Assembly (NCBI GenBank): GCA_022842935.1
Contig: JALHOP010000001.1
Span: 558,001-622,000 of the forward strand
Source of the DNA: Myxococcota bacterium
Lineage (GTDB): Bacteria; Myxococcota; XYA12-FULL-58-9; JALHOP01
Direction of reading: 5' to 3'
Length of the DNA: 64,000 nucleotides
The first letter of the stretch is position 1. Every line of letters begins with the position of its first letter. A program made the position numbers and the translations under genes. Positions 25,498 to 34,719 of the stretch are shown here, one piece after another. Under the pieces are notes generated by a model. The model saw only the letters and a program-made list of their open reading frames with translations, made no database searches and had not been told where the DNA came from.

Positions 25498-28400
25498 CTA
25501 CGCGCGCTCGATGCGATCCGCTGCCATGACGAGGCCGGCGAGACCGGGCGTCGAGCTGGCCAGAGGCGCAAGCTCTCTCCTCACGTTCTCTTGGAGCCGC
25601 GTCGCCATCTCACCGCCCAGCCCTCCGTTCTGCATCACGGTGGCGGCCATCTGTGCCCAGTGCTTGCGCAGGCGGTCGCGCAGCGCGAAGTGTGCCGGCG
25701 AGTCGACCTCTTCGGCTTGGCCTGCGACCTGGGCTTGTTGCTTGGACAAGCCTGCGAGGCCAGTGGCCGACCCCAGCGTGAAATACGTCCTGGCCACGTC
25801 ACCGAGCGGCTGCTCACCGCGGCTCGCGAGGTGCGCGATCCAAGCGATGTCCATGGCGGACTCGACGAATGCGAGACTAGCGATGTTCGCCGCCAGTTCA
25901 TCGCCAGCGCCTGCGTTCGTGTAGTCCGCTTTCGCGGCGCTTGCGGACGCCATGTCTTCCGCCGGAACGACCTCGGCTGCGCGGGTAAGGAGGGCTTGGA
26001 TCGAGGGCCCGAGTGGCTCGGCGAGAGCCAGGTCACGACGCAACAGCCAGCTCGCGACCTTCTCGATGGCGTCCTCGATTGCAAGGCGCATGCGGTATTC
26101 TACTTCGGTCGACACCTTGGTCTCGACGCTCGCGATCTGACGCTTCAGAGTGTTCGCGTTGAGGAGCTTCGATGCGCGAGCGTATGCGACGAGGATATCC
26201 GAGGCGGTCCGCCCGGTACGCAGCGTGGTCTCCGCTAGCCAACTCGCGCCCGCGTCACCAGCCACCCCATTCACGAGAATAGTGCGGGCGATGTTGATGC
26301 CCAGGGGGTGCTCGCGAACCGCCGCGGCCAGCTTCTCCACGATCACCGGCGGGAAATACGCGGCGAGCTCACCCGACAGCTGGTCGAGCAGGAGACGACT
26401 CTCCTTGGCGAGCTCGTTTCGCATGTCTTGTTTGGCGAGCTGCAACATGACCGACAGCTCGGGGCGGGTCATCCCCTCGTTGCGCTGCAGGCGCTGCGCG
26501 AAGATGCGCTCGCCCGGGAGGTGCATGTCACGGCGCTTGAACGGGATGCGGTCCGACAGGAACGCGACCGCGCGCTGGAAACGATTGATGTTCTGCTTGC
26601 TGCGGATCTCATCGAGCGAGATGCCGCGGCTCTGGATCCAGTTGTTGTGTAGCACCGCGAGGTCGACCTCGACGCGCACTCGCTCCATGAGCTCGTCGCG
26701 CGCTTCGCGGGTCATGCCGCCCGCGGCGATCATGCGCTCGAAGAGGATCTTGAGGTTGACCTCGTGGTCCGAGAGGTCCACGCCAGCCGAGTTATCGATG
26801 GCGTCCGTATTCAGGCGCACGCCGCGACTCGCGAGCTCGATGCGACCCTCCTGCGTGATACCCAGGTTGCCACCCTCGGAGACGACGCGCGCTCGGATCT
26901 CGGTTGCGTCGACGCGCACGACGTCGTTCGTGGCGTCGCCGACATCGATGTGCGTTTCGTGGCTCGCCTTGATGTAGTTGCCGATGCCTCCGTTCCACCA
27001 GAGGTCGACAGGCGCGCGCAGGATGGCCTGCACGACTTCGTTGCCAGACAACGCTTCAGCGGTTACTCCGAGCGCGGTTCGGACTTCGGGCGACAGCGCG
27101 ATGGACTTGGCGCGACGTGGATGGACGCCACCGCCCGCGCTAATCATGTTCGCCGGGTAGTCTTCCCAGCTCGAGCCTGGCGTCTCAAAGAGCTTCTTGC
27201 GAACGCCGAACGAGGCTTCGGGATCGGGGTTCGGGTCAAGGAAGATGTTGCGATGATCGAACGCCGCGATGAGCTGCATTTTGCGCGATAGCAACATGCC
27301 GTTGCCGAAAACGTCGCCGCTCATGTCGCCGATGCCGACCACGCGGATGCGGTCAGCCTCGGGGTTGATGTTCATCTCTTTGAAGTGCCGCTTGACGCAC
27401 TCCCAGGCGCCGCGCGCGGTGATGCCTTCCTTTTTGTGGTCGTAACCCTTCGAGCCACCCGAGGCGAAAGCGTCACCGAGCCAAAAGCCACGCTCGAGAG
27501 CGATGGAGTTCGCCGTATCGGAGAGGTGGGCCGTGCCTTTGTCCGCTGCGACGACCAAATAGTGGTCCTTGTCCTCGTAGCAGAGCACGCGGGGAGGAGT
27601 GACCTTGTCGTTGCCAACCAAGTTGTCGGTGACGTCGAGGAGTCCGCCAATGAAGATCTTGTAAAGCTCGTCGGCCGCCTTACGCCGCTCAGCTGCGCCC
27701 TGCGGCGGTTCCTTGAGAATGAACGCTCCTTTTGCGCCCCTTGGCACGATGAGCACGTTCTTCAGATTCTGCGTGGCCATGAGGCCGAGCACTTCGGTTC
27801 GATAGTCGTTGCGGCGATCGCTCCAGCGGATACCGCCGCGTGCGACCGGTCCCATGCGCAGATGAAGTCCCGCGACGAGGGGATGATGCACGAGGATCTC
27901 CCGGTAGGGACGCGGATCCGGCATGCGCGTGACCTTCTCGGGAATGAACTTGAGGACGATGTGATGCTCTCGCGCCTCGTCGCGACGGTAGAAGTTGGTG
28001 CGCACGGTGGCGTCGATGAGATTGGCGAAGGTACGCAGGACTTGGTCGCTCGTAAGGTCACTGACGCCCTCGAGCAAGATGTCGATGCTTCGTCGCGCAC
28101 GCGCCAGAACCTCCATGCGCTTATCATCGACGACGGTCGGCGAGAGGCCCTCGAAGTCTGGGTCGAACTTGGCGCGGAATAGTTCCGACAGCGCCTTCAC
28201 CACTTCTGGGTGGCGCAACAAGATGTCGCGAATCGCGGTCTCGCCGTGCGCGAGACCAATCTGCTTGGCGTAGTGTGAATACGCGCGGATCAACGCTGTC
28301 GTGCTGTAGGTGATATCTGCACGCAATAGAAGACGATTGAGCTGATCGTTGTCCATGGCGCCTGTGACCACGGCCTTGATCGCGGAGCGCAGGCGATTGC

Positions 28401-30306
28401 GGCGCTGCACGAGGTCGTTCTCGGCGCCCGTTCCTTGACCCGTCGGTTGCGGCGCATCGGCCCAGCGGATGCGGAACGTCGAGACGATACGCTCCTTCTT
28501 GCCAGGAGCGCGCACCGTCGTTGGGAACTGGTCGATGACGATCAACCCGAAGTTGTCGAGGATCGGCATGATGTTCGACAGGAACAAGGTCTGCGACTCG
28601 TAGAGGCGCAGGCGTGTGATGCTCGCTTGCTCGTCGACCTTCTCGCGATAGATGTCGCAGTCGAAGGGGTTCTGGTCGGACAGCGCTTCGAGGAGCTCGA
28701 TGTCGCTAACGGCGCGGGAGATACTCGTCTCCTCTTGATACCGTGGCGAGAAGGCGTTGGCGTAGAGCTCGTGCAGGCGGCGCGCGTCGGACACACCGTG
28801 GCGCTTACGCAGCTCGTCGTACAGACGCTCTGCCCAGGGGCTCGCCATCTGCTCGATCTCGTTGCGCAACGCCGTCTCTTCGGCCTCGGAGAGCGTCTGC
28901 ACGCCGGAGAGGTAGAAGTGAAAGCTGACTGCTTCTCCGTCACCGGCATAGACGCCGTCGTCGACTGCCGAAGCCTTGAAGCGCTCTTTGAGTAGCTGCT
29001 TGATGTGCGCGCGCAACTCGTCGTCGTAGTGCGTGCGTGGCAGCGCGACAAACGCGAACATCGTGCTCTGTACGGCGTCGGCGGTGAAGTGGACCGAGAT
29101 GCGACGTTCGTTCTCGGCGCTCATGATGCGATCGACGAGGGCGCGGATGTCGTCGATCGACAAGCCGAAGATGTACTCGAGGGGCAGCGCGTTGAAGGCG
29201 TTACGCGCGCTACGGTAGAGGTGCGAGCCGCGCTGAGCGCCCAGCAGGGTGTAGAGCTCCGTTACCTTGCGGTCGAGGCGCGGAATGTCGGTGCGCGCGA
29301 CGGCGAGTCCCTGGAAGCTGAACATACCCTCTACGACGATGATGCCTGTTGCATGATGACGCTCGTCGAACGCCTGCAACACGACGTGGTTGAGTCGTCC
29401 CGCGCGGTAGACCCACGACTCGGATCCGCTTTTGCGGAGGTTTAAGTATGGGGTGTCGCCACCAAGCGCGCGCTTGTCTCCGTCTTCGAGCTTGAGGCCG
29501 CGCCAATCGTCGAAACGACCGCTGCCGTAGGCCTGCTGCTTCGGCTCCGCACCGTTCTGGGCCGCACCAGCCGGGACCATGCGCGTACCGACGATGACGA
29601 AGTGTTCGTCGAGCATCCAGCGCAGCATGCGCGCGTCTTCTTCGAGCTTCGCGCGCATCTCGCTCTTGTCGCGTGCAAGGGCTTCGAAGCGTTCGGCCGT
29701 GGTCTCGAGGACGCCACGCATCGCCTGGAAGTCGCTGATGCAAACCTGGAGAGCAGATAGGCGGCCATTGACGTAGTTCTCGATCTCGTCGCGACGCTTC
29801 AATAGGTCGTCGGCCTCGATCTCGACCCAGATGACCGATTCGACTGGTGAGCCCGCGATGCCGACGCCGTTCACCGCGCCTTGGTCGTCGCGACGGATAG
29901 GGACCACGGTGTTGATGGTGCGGTAGGTCCGCAAACCCAGATGGTCGATGGCGAGGCGGGTCGTGCTGTACGTGAACTGCATGTCCGGCATGCAGACGAT
30001 GAGGACGCCACGGCGCTGGCTCGATTGATCTGGCTGTGTGACGCGCACGCGGATCTCGTCGCGTTTGCGTTGGCTGATGCCGTGGAACAGGTGCTCGAGG
30101 TCCGGTAGCAGCTCGGCTGGCGGATGGCGCTCGAGGTAGCGAGCGTCGATCGAGCGCGAGACGAAGCGGGCGAAGACGCGGAACAAGTCCTCGTGACGAC
30201 CGATGAGGTGCGGCTCGTAGATGTCGATGGCCGAGATCAGCGTCTCGACGCGATCGGCGGAGCGAGGTTTAGCAGGGTTGGTGGTGGTCGTGGTGGTCGA
30301 GCTCAT
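25498..30306 (-). CDS. gdhB: Large NAD-specific glutamate dehydrogenase (GDH-180 class)
   Basis: The protein has 1602 residues, the size of the bacterial 180-kDa NAD-GDH class. It starts at ATG 30306. The N-terminal regulatory half is followed by the catalytic core, recognised by VARGGIRWSDRRNDYRTEVLGLMATQNLKNV, then PRGAKGAFILK (substrate-binding Lys region) and later NAD-binding and C-terminal helical parts (GIGDMSGDVFGNGML, FLDPNPDP, NWIQSRGI). It oxidises L-glutamate to 2-oxoglutarate and ammonia with NAD, a catabolic role in amino-acid-using bacteria. No frame breaks are seen. It stands alone, with 102 bp to the convergent neighbour and 280 bp to the divergent one. Confidence 0.96.
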   Translation of the reverse strand: MSSTTTTTTNPAKPRSADRVETLISAIDIYEPHLIGRHEDLFRVFARFVSRSIDARYLERHPPAELLPDLEHLFHGISQRKRDEIRVRVTQPDQSSQRRGVLIVCMPDMQFTYSTTRLAIDHLGLRTYRTINTVVPIRRDDQGAVNGVGIAGSPVESVIWVEIEADDLLKRRDEIENYVNGRLSALQVCISDFQAMRGVLETTAERFEALARDKSEMRAKLEEDARMLRWMLDEHFVIVGTRMVPAGAAQNGAEPKQQAYGSGRFDDWRGLKLEDGDKRALGGDTPYLNLRKSGSESWVYRAGRLNHVVLQAFDERHHATGIIVVEGMFSFQGLAVARTDIPRLDRKVTELYTLLGAQRGSHLYRSARNAFNALPLEYIFGLSIDDIRALVDRIMSAENERRISVHFTADAVQSTMFAFVALPRTHYDDELRAHIKQLLKERFKASAVDDGVYAGDGEAVSFHFYLSGVQTLSEAEETALRNEIEQMASPWAERLYDELRKRHGVSDARRLHELYANAFSPRYQEETSISRAVSDIELLEALSDQNPFDCDIYREKVDEQASITRLRLYESQTLFLSNIMPILDNFGLIVIDQFPTTVRAPGKKERIVSTFRIRWADAPQPTGQGTGAENDLVQRRNRLRSAIKAVVTGAMDNDQLNRLLLRADITYSTTALIRAYSHYAKQIGLAHGETAIRDILLRHPEVVKALSELFRAKFDPDFEGLSPTVVDDKRMEVLARARRSIDILLEGVSDLTSDQVLRTFANLIDATVRTNFYRRDEAREHHIVLKFIPEKVTRMPDPRPYREILVHHPLVAGLHLRMGPVARGGIRWSDRRNDYRTEVLGLMATQNLKNVLIVPRGAKGAFILKEPPQGAAERRKAADELYKIFIGGLLDVTDNLVGNDKVTPPRVLCYEDKDHYLVVAADKGTAHLSDTANSIALERGFWLGDAFASGGSKGYDHKKEGITARGAWECVKRHFKEMNINPEADRIRVVGIGDMSGDVFGNGMLLSRKMQLIAAFDHRNIFLDPNPDPEASFGVRKKLFETPGSSWEDYPANMISAGGGVHPRRAKSIALSPEVRTALGVTAEALSGNEVVQAILRAPVDLWWNGGIGNYIKASHETHIDVGDATNDVVRVDATEIRARVVSEGGNLGITQEGRIELASRGVRLNTDAIDNSAGVDLSDHEVNLKILFERMIAAGGMTREARDELMERVRVEVDLAVLHNNWIQSRGISLDEIRSKQNINRFQRAVAFLSDRIPFKRRDMHLPGERIFAQRLQRNEGMTRPELSVMLQLAKQDMRNELAKESRLLLDQLSGELAAYFPPVIVEKLAAAVREHPLGINIARTILVNGVAGDAGASWLAETTLRTGRTASDILVAYARASKLLNANTLKRQIASVETKVSTEVEYRMRLAIEDAIEKVASWLLRRDLALAEPLGPSIQALLTRAAEVVPAEDMASASAAKADYTNAGAGDELAANIASLAFVESAMDIAWIAHLASRGEQPLGDVARTYFTLGSATGLAGLSKQQAQVAGQAEEVDSPAHFALRDRLRKHWAQMAATVMQNGGLGGEMATRLQENVRRELAPLASSTPGLAGLVMAADRIERA

Positions 30307-30586
30307 AGGGCGCCGTTCCTTCTGAAAACGTGCGCGCGGTCTACCACGACAGGTGCCGGGCCGTAAGAGCGGTCAGGTGGGCGTTTGCAGGTGTGTTCGG
30401 CGCACCGCGTCACGCGTGTTGCGGCGCGCAACTGACGTTATTCGGCACATCGCGCCGCCTCGAGACATGTGGGTCTGTGCCGATCCGAGCCGCGCGACGG
30501 GATATTGGCACGCGCGAGCCACGGCACGCCACTTGTAACTGTCGACTTCGCCCTCGCGTGAGGTGTGTGAAAGCGGAGTCGTAGGC

Positions 30587-32395
30587 ATGGCCCCCAATGT
30601 AGTTGCGAGACTGACAGTGGTAGCGGTGATGACGCTCGCGGCCCCGCGTGTTGCGGGCGCGCAGGTGAGTGTCGTTGATGTGGAAACGCGCCTCGCTGGC
30701 GGTGTACCGGCTTTCGGACGAGGCTTCTGCGGGCAGTTTACCAAGGGCAACGGCAATCACGCGGTCGACTCGCTCGACGACGCGGTGAACCTTCTCGACG
30801 ACTTGTCGGGTGCGCCGCATCGAACCAATCCTGATCGCACCTTCTTCGACATCGTACCCATCGCCGACTTGCACGACGGTCAAGACGCGAGCACCGGGCG
30901 GCAGAGTGGCTTCAACGGCTTTTTTCCGTGGAGCGACCCAAGCGATCACTGGACTTCAGCAACCTGCCAGAGCCACGGCGGCGGCAGTGTCGGCGCCAAC
31001 CGTTTCGCGATGCGACTGCGTGGTGACCTGCTCGTGCCGTCCGCTGGAACGTACACGTTTGCTCTGCGCACCGATGATGGCTACAGCCTGCGTATCGGTG
31101 GCGCTACCATCGTCGAGACGACGGCCATCCGTGCAACCGCGATCGACACCCATCGTGTGAGCTTCCCCGAGGCAGGTCGCTACCCGATCGAGTTGCTCTA
31201 CTTCGAAAACGACGTGCATGCGGTCTTCGAGGTCTACGTCGCCGCCTCGGAGGTTTCGTTCGTGAGCAACAGCGACAACGCCGCGGTAGCCGCGAGCGGC
31301 GGTGTCGACCTCGTGGGCCGCACCTACGCCACGTTACCCGCCGCGTTCGCGGTGTTGTCGAGCGCGCACGTCGACCTGCCCACCTGGGTCGCCGAGTCCG
31401 ACGACGACTGTCGTGACTATGTCGATCAGCCGAGCACCATCTGCACCATGCCGGCTAGCGCCGCGGCCGTAAGCTGCGGCAACGGTCGTATCGACGCCTA
31501 TAGTGATGCTGGCTCGGAAGCTTGTGACGATGGCAACAAGGTCGATGGCGACGGCTGCTCTGCCGTCTGTTTGCTCGAAGCGGGCTACCTCTGCACGCGT
31601 CTGCCAAGCGTGTGCAGCACCGACATCGATGGAGATGGAGTCAGCAACGACGACGAGAGCAACCTCGGCTCGGATCCTTACGCGAACGATACCGACGGGG
31701 ACGGAGTGGACGACGCCGATGAGATCGGCAGCGACCCCGGCAATCCGCTGGACAGCGATGGTGACGGCACCCCCGACGTGACCGACGACGACAGCGACAA
31801 CGACGGTGTTCCCGACGTCACCGATACGGACGACACCGACGGCCCGACGGGGGACCTGGACGGTGATGGGATCACCAACGACGCCGATGCAGACGACACC
31901 GACGGCCCAACGGGGGACCTGGACGGTGATGGGATCACCAACGACGCCGACGCGGACGACACGGATGGCCCGACAGGCGACGTCGACGGCGACGGCGACC
32001 CCAACGGCACGGACCTCGACAACAGCGACGGTCCGAGCGGTGACCGCGATGGCGACGGCGTGCCGAACGACGTCGACTCGGACAACAACGACGGCCCGAC
32101 CGGCGACCTCGATGGCGATGGGGTTCCCAACGGTGCCGATGTCACGCCCGCTGGCGAAGGTGGTAGCGGTTCGGGCGGCGGCGCGAACGTCGACGGTGGT
32201 GGCGATGCCGCGGGCGCTGGAGGCAAGCCCGCCAGCGTTCAAGACACGGCCAGCGACGACCTCGCGGGGGAAGAGCTTGGTCTTGGCCTGAGCGGCGCCG
32301 GCGGCTGCGCGGCGACCTCGCCATCGGGGCTCACGCCTTTCGCCATGCTCGCTATGGGCCTGGTCTTGGTGCGTCGCCAGCGCTCGCTTCGCTAG
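30587..32395 (+). CDS. Secreted PA14 / Cys-rich / TSP type 3 surface protein with MYXO-CTERM-like tail
   Basis: ATG 30587 after GGAG gives 602 residues with a Sec signal ending near VAGAQ. A PA14-like beta domain covers about residues 20-235 (YTFALRTDDGYSLRIGG). A Myxococcus Cys-rich repeat follows (CGNGRIDAYSDAGSEACDDGN..CSAVC). A calcium-binding TSP type 3 stretch with many D-x-DGDG repeats runs to about residue 525. A Gly/Ser linker leads to the C-terminal GGCAATSPSG, a hydrophobic helix and RRQRS. The Cys, helix, Arg order matches MYXO-CTERM sorting tails, so it is probably processed and lipid-anchored on the surface. Carbohydrate binding by PA14 is plausible. Confidence 0.83.
   Translation: MAPNVVARLTVVAVMTLAAPRVAGAQVSVVDVETRLAGGVPAFGRGFCGQFTKGNGNHAVDSLDDAVNLLDDLSGAPHRTNPDRTFFDIVPIADLHDGQDASTGRQSGFNGFFPWSDPSDHWTSATCQSHGGGSVGANRFAMRLRGDLLVPSAGTYTFALRTDDGYSLRIGGATIVETTAIRATAIDTHRVSFPEAGRYPIELLYFENDVHAVFEVYVAASEVSFVSNSDNAAVAASGGVDLVGRTYATLPAAFAVLSSAHVDLPTWVAESDDDCRDYVDQPSTICTMPASAAAVSCGNGRIDAYSDAGSEACDDGNKVDGDGCSAVCLLEAGYLCTRLPSVCSTDIDGDGVSNDDESNLGSDPYANDTDGDGVDDADEIGSDPGNPLDSDGDGTPDVTDDDSDNDGVPDVTDTDDTDGPTGDLDGDGITNDADADDTDGPTGDLDGDGITNDADADDTDGPTGDVDGDGDPNGTDLDNSDGPSGDRDGDGVPNDVDSDNNDGPTGDLDGDGVPNGADVTPAGEGGSGSGGGANVDGGGDAAGAGGKPASVQDTASDDLAGEELGLGLSGAGGCAATSPSGLTPFAMLAMGLVLVRRQRSLR
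31829..31954. repeat. Two near-identical 63-bp units in the TSP type 3 region
   Basis: Two consecutive 63-bp copies encode the 21-residue unit beginning DDTDGPTGDLDGDG. The copies differ at only a few third positions, indicating recent duplication or gene conversion. Further, more diverged copies continue downstream. Confidence 0.8.
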
Positions 32396-32405
32396 GCGCG
32401 TGCGC

Positions 32406-33983
32406 TTAGCCGAGGCGAACCCAGGCGCTGGGCTCGAGCCTCTCGAGCTCACCGCCGAGGAGGCTCTGGACGCGGGAGGTGAGCGCGGGCCACACGGCTT
32501 CGTCGCTCGCCCACAATACCGTGCTCGCGGCGTCGTCGATCGTGTCGACAGCAACCGCGATGCGGGCTGCGATCGGAAAGAGGGCACGGTCGAGAGCTGC
32601 GGTGTCCATCGTCACGGAAGCGCCCGCGATATTGACCTCGAGCTCGGAGTCCTCGGCGTTACGCGCGAGCTCGACCTGCTTGGCAAGAGCCTGGCGCAGC
32701 GACGGATCATCATCGACATCGATGCCGTGCTCCTTGAGCAACGCTTTGGCGGTCGCAACTTGGACCGCCGCGTCGGCGTCCCATATTCCGCAGTCGCCCG
32801 CTGCGACGTGGGTCTCGCGTCTTCCATCGCGGACGAGACCTATACGCGTCTCCACGGCGCTCACGCCGATGACGACTGCGTTGTCCTGGCTTACCCGCGA
32901 CGCTAACGCCACGACGTCGTCGACGAGCTGCAGGCTGTCGTAGCGAGCGAAGGTCGCACGGAGCTCGGCGTCAATAGCGGCCGAGCGACTTACCGGTAGG
33001 ATGACCCGGAAGCTGGGCGCTCTGCCGGCGTGGTCAGCGTAGGCTTGTAGGGTGTGGCGCGCCGCCGCCGCCGCGATCTCGGTGAGGGCGACTGGCGTCC
33101 CATGGACGGCGAGCGCAGGACGGCCTTGTTCGTCAGCGACGAGGCTAAGGCCAAGCTTACTGGCGAAAAGCTGGACGCGCGCGCTACGACGCGTGTCCGC
33201 CCAGGCGAACAACCCTGGGACGGCAAGGCCCTCGCTTCCGATCGCTAGGGTGCCACTCGTCATCCCGAGCGTCAGCGCCAACTTGCGCTCGTCGAAACGG
33301 TCGGTCGGTTTGCCGTCGTTTGGCATCGAAAGAGCAGCAAGGATGCTGGGACCTGCGAGATCGAAAATGACGTCCGCCGCGCCGCGTTCGGTTGTCGCAT
33401 GCGGCGCGACCGAGGATGCGGCGCCCTGTTGCGACTCGGGAGCCAATGCGCCGCTCACCTCGCTCGCACGCTGCTCCGCAACGAACACGTCTTCGCTGTG
33501 CTCGGAGAGACCCGCAAGGAGACTCTCTTCTTCGTCGGCGCCGAGCTCGGCGAGGACGGTCTTACCCGCTCGCGTGGCGGGTGCCTTCGGCTTCGTGGTC
33601 GCCGCCACCACTTTGCGGGGGGCGCGATCACCTTCGCCGCGTGTCTTGACGATATGGGTGACGAGATCTTCGGACAGCGGGTCGAGGTCGACGAACTCGA
33701 TGCCCATCCCGGGAGGCTCGTCTGGTTCCTTGGCCTCCGCTACGCCGCGAGCCCAGCGTACGACGCCAGTGCCGCGGAAGATGCGGCTCTCGTCCTTCAG
33801 CCGGTACTCGAAGCGGACGCGACTACCCACCGGCGCTGGGTCACGGGCGCGGATGAACAAGCCCGTGCGCGAAACGTTGATCGAGAAGCGCTCGACGAAC
33901 GTATCGCGGTCTGGGTACTGGAGCTGCACCTTCAGCGTCACATCGACGCGTTGGTTCCCCCGTTTTTGCGCGGAGTCGGTCAC
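32406..33983 (-). CDS. PilZ domain fused to a degenerate Hsp70/actin-like domain
   Basis: The protein has 525 residues from GTG 33983. Residues 1-110 are a PilZ domain: R8-x3-R12 and N36-x-S-x-x-G41 match the two c-di-GMP motifs. After a low-complexity linker, residues about 215-525 resemble the nucleotide-binding domain of Hsp70. RVILPVSRSAAIDAELRATFARYDSLQLVDDVVALA fits the DnaK segment before the EPTAAALAY helix. VVIGVSAVETRIGLV followed by GDCGIWDADAAV and then DDDPSLRQALAKQVELARNAEDSELEVNI fits the DnaK region from phosphate 2 through the lobe II helices. The DxGxGT phosphate loops are degraded, so ATP hydrolysis is doubtful. It may pass a c-di-GMP signal through a pseudo-chaperone fold. 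Confidence 0.72.
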   Translation of the reverse strand: MTDSAQKRGNQRVDVTLKVQLQYPDRDTFVERFSINVSRTGLFIRARDPAPVGSRVRFEYRLKDESRIFRGTGVVRWARGVAEAKEPDEPPGMGIEFVDLDPLSEDLVTHIVKTRGEGDRAPRKVVAATTKPKAPATRAGKTVLAELGADEEESLLAGLSEHSEDVFVAEQRASEVSGALAPESQQGAASSVAPHATTERGAADVIFDLAGPSILAALSMPNDGKPTDRFDERKLALTLGMTSGTLAIGSEGLAVPGLFAWADTRRSARVQLFASKLGLSLVADEQGRPALAVHGTPVALTEIAAAAARHTLQAYADHAGRAPSFRVILPVSRSAAIDAELRATFARYDSLQLVDDVVALASRVSQDNAVVIGVSAVETRIGLVRDGRRETHVAAGDCGIWDADAAVQVATAKALLKEHGIDVDDDPSLRQALAKQVELARNAEDSELEVNIAGASVTMDTAALDRALFPIAARIAVAVDTIDDAASTVLWASDEAVWPALTSRVQSLLGGELERLEPSAWVRLG

Positions 33984-33997
33984 GAGCGTCTAGATTG

Positions 33998-34660
33998 TCA
34001 GTCGACGAGCTTGTAGTCGAGCTGAACTTCCTTCTTCTTGCGTAGAACCTTCACCTTGGCCTGGCCGTCGCGCGCCGCGTGAAGCGCGCTCGACACGTCC
34101 GCCGCTGACGCCACGGGGTGCTCGTCGATGGCGACGATCACGTCCGCATTCTGCAGCCCCAGCTGCGCAGCCAGGGACTTCGGCTTGATGAGCCGAATCA
34201 CGACGCCGCCTGGCGCCGGCGCGAGCTTCGGTGCCCGCCCTGGAATCTGGAGCGCCGACAGCTCGCGCGCGAGCCAAGCTCGACGGACCACATAACTGTC
34301 GCCGTTCACGCTGACGCCGCCTGGGTCGACGCCGAGCGTCGCGTCCACGGCGTACCAAGCGATGGTGTCGACGTCCCTGCCGCCCGCTGCCGGTCGGGGG
34401 ACGGCCGCGGCTGTCGTTGGGGCTGGGGCTGGGGGCGGGTCGGCGGCGCGACTTGCCTGGCTATTGGCGAGCTCGCGTTGAAGCACCGACAACTGATCTT
34501 CGATGCCCTTCAGACGGTCGCCGTCTGCCGAGCTCGTTTCTCCGCCGCCGCGCGACAGCTGCGCGACGCGTGCTTCGAGGTTCGCGATGCGTGCATCAGA
34601 CGCACCACTGCAAGAGGCGCCGCACGCCGCCATGGAGACCACTACGAGGGCTCTTCGCAT
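33998..34660 (-). CDS. PDZ-domain lipoprotein
   Basis: ATG 34660 gives 220 residues. The N-terminus is a short signal with Cys at MAAC or GASC, so lipidation is likely. A coiled coil (ARIANLEARVAQL..LKGIEDQLSVLQRELANS) and a Pro/Ala linker follow. The C-terminal 75 residues form a PDZ domain, with PGGVVIRLIKPKSLAAQLGLQNADVIVAIDEHPVASAADV, of the type found in GspC of type II secretion and in HtrA. There is no protease domain. It lies 14 bp from the PilZ gene on the same strand and may be co-transcribed with it. Scaffolding in the periplasm is a reasonable guess. Confidence 0.75.
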   Translation of the reverse strand: MRRALVVVSMAACGASCSGASDARIANLEARVAQLSRGGGETSSADGDRLKGIEDQLSVLQRELANSQASRAADPPPAPAPTTAAAVPRPAAGGRDVDTIAWYAVDATLGVDPGGVSVNGDSYVVRRAWLARELSALQIPGRAPKLAPAPGGVVIRLIKPKSLAAQLGLQNADVIVAIDEHPVASAADVSSALHAARDGQAKVKVLRKKKEVQLDYKLVD

Positions 34661-34719
34661 GGCGGAATCGTACGTGGGCACGCCGGGTCGATGCAAAAAC
34701 GCGGCGCGTCGCCGCGCTG

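Noticed and set aside
31334-32587. Long minus-strand open frame of 417 codons opposite the TSP type 3 protein
   Set aside because: It is an artefact of the repetitive GAC/GGC codons of the plus-strand gene; the product is low-complexity Val/Ala/Arg with no known pattern, and the plus strand has a signal peptide, domains and a ribosome-binding site.
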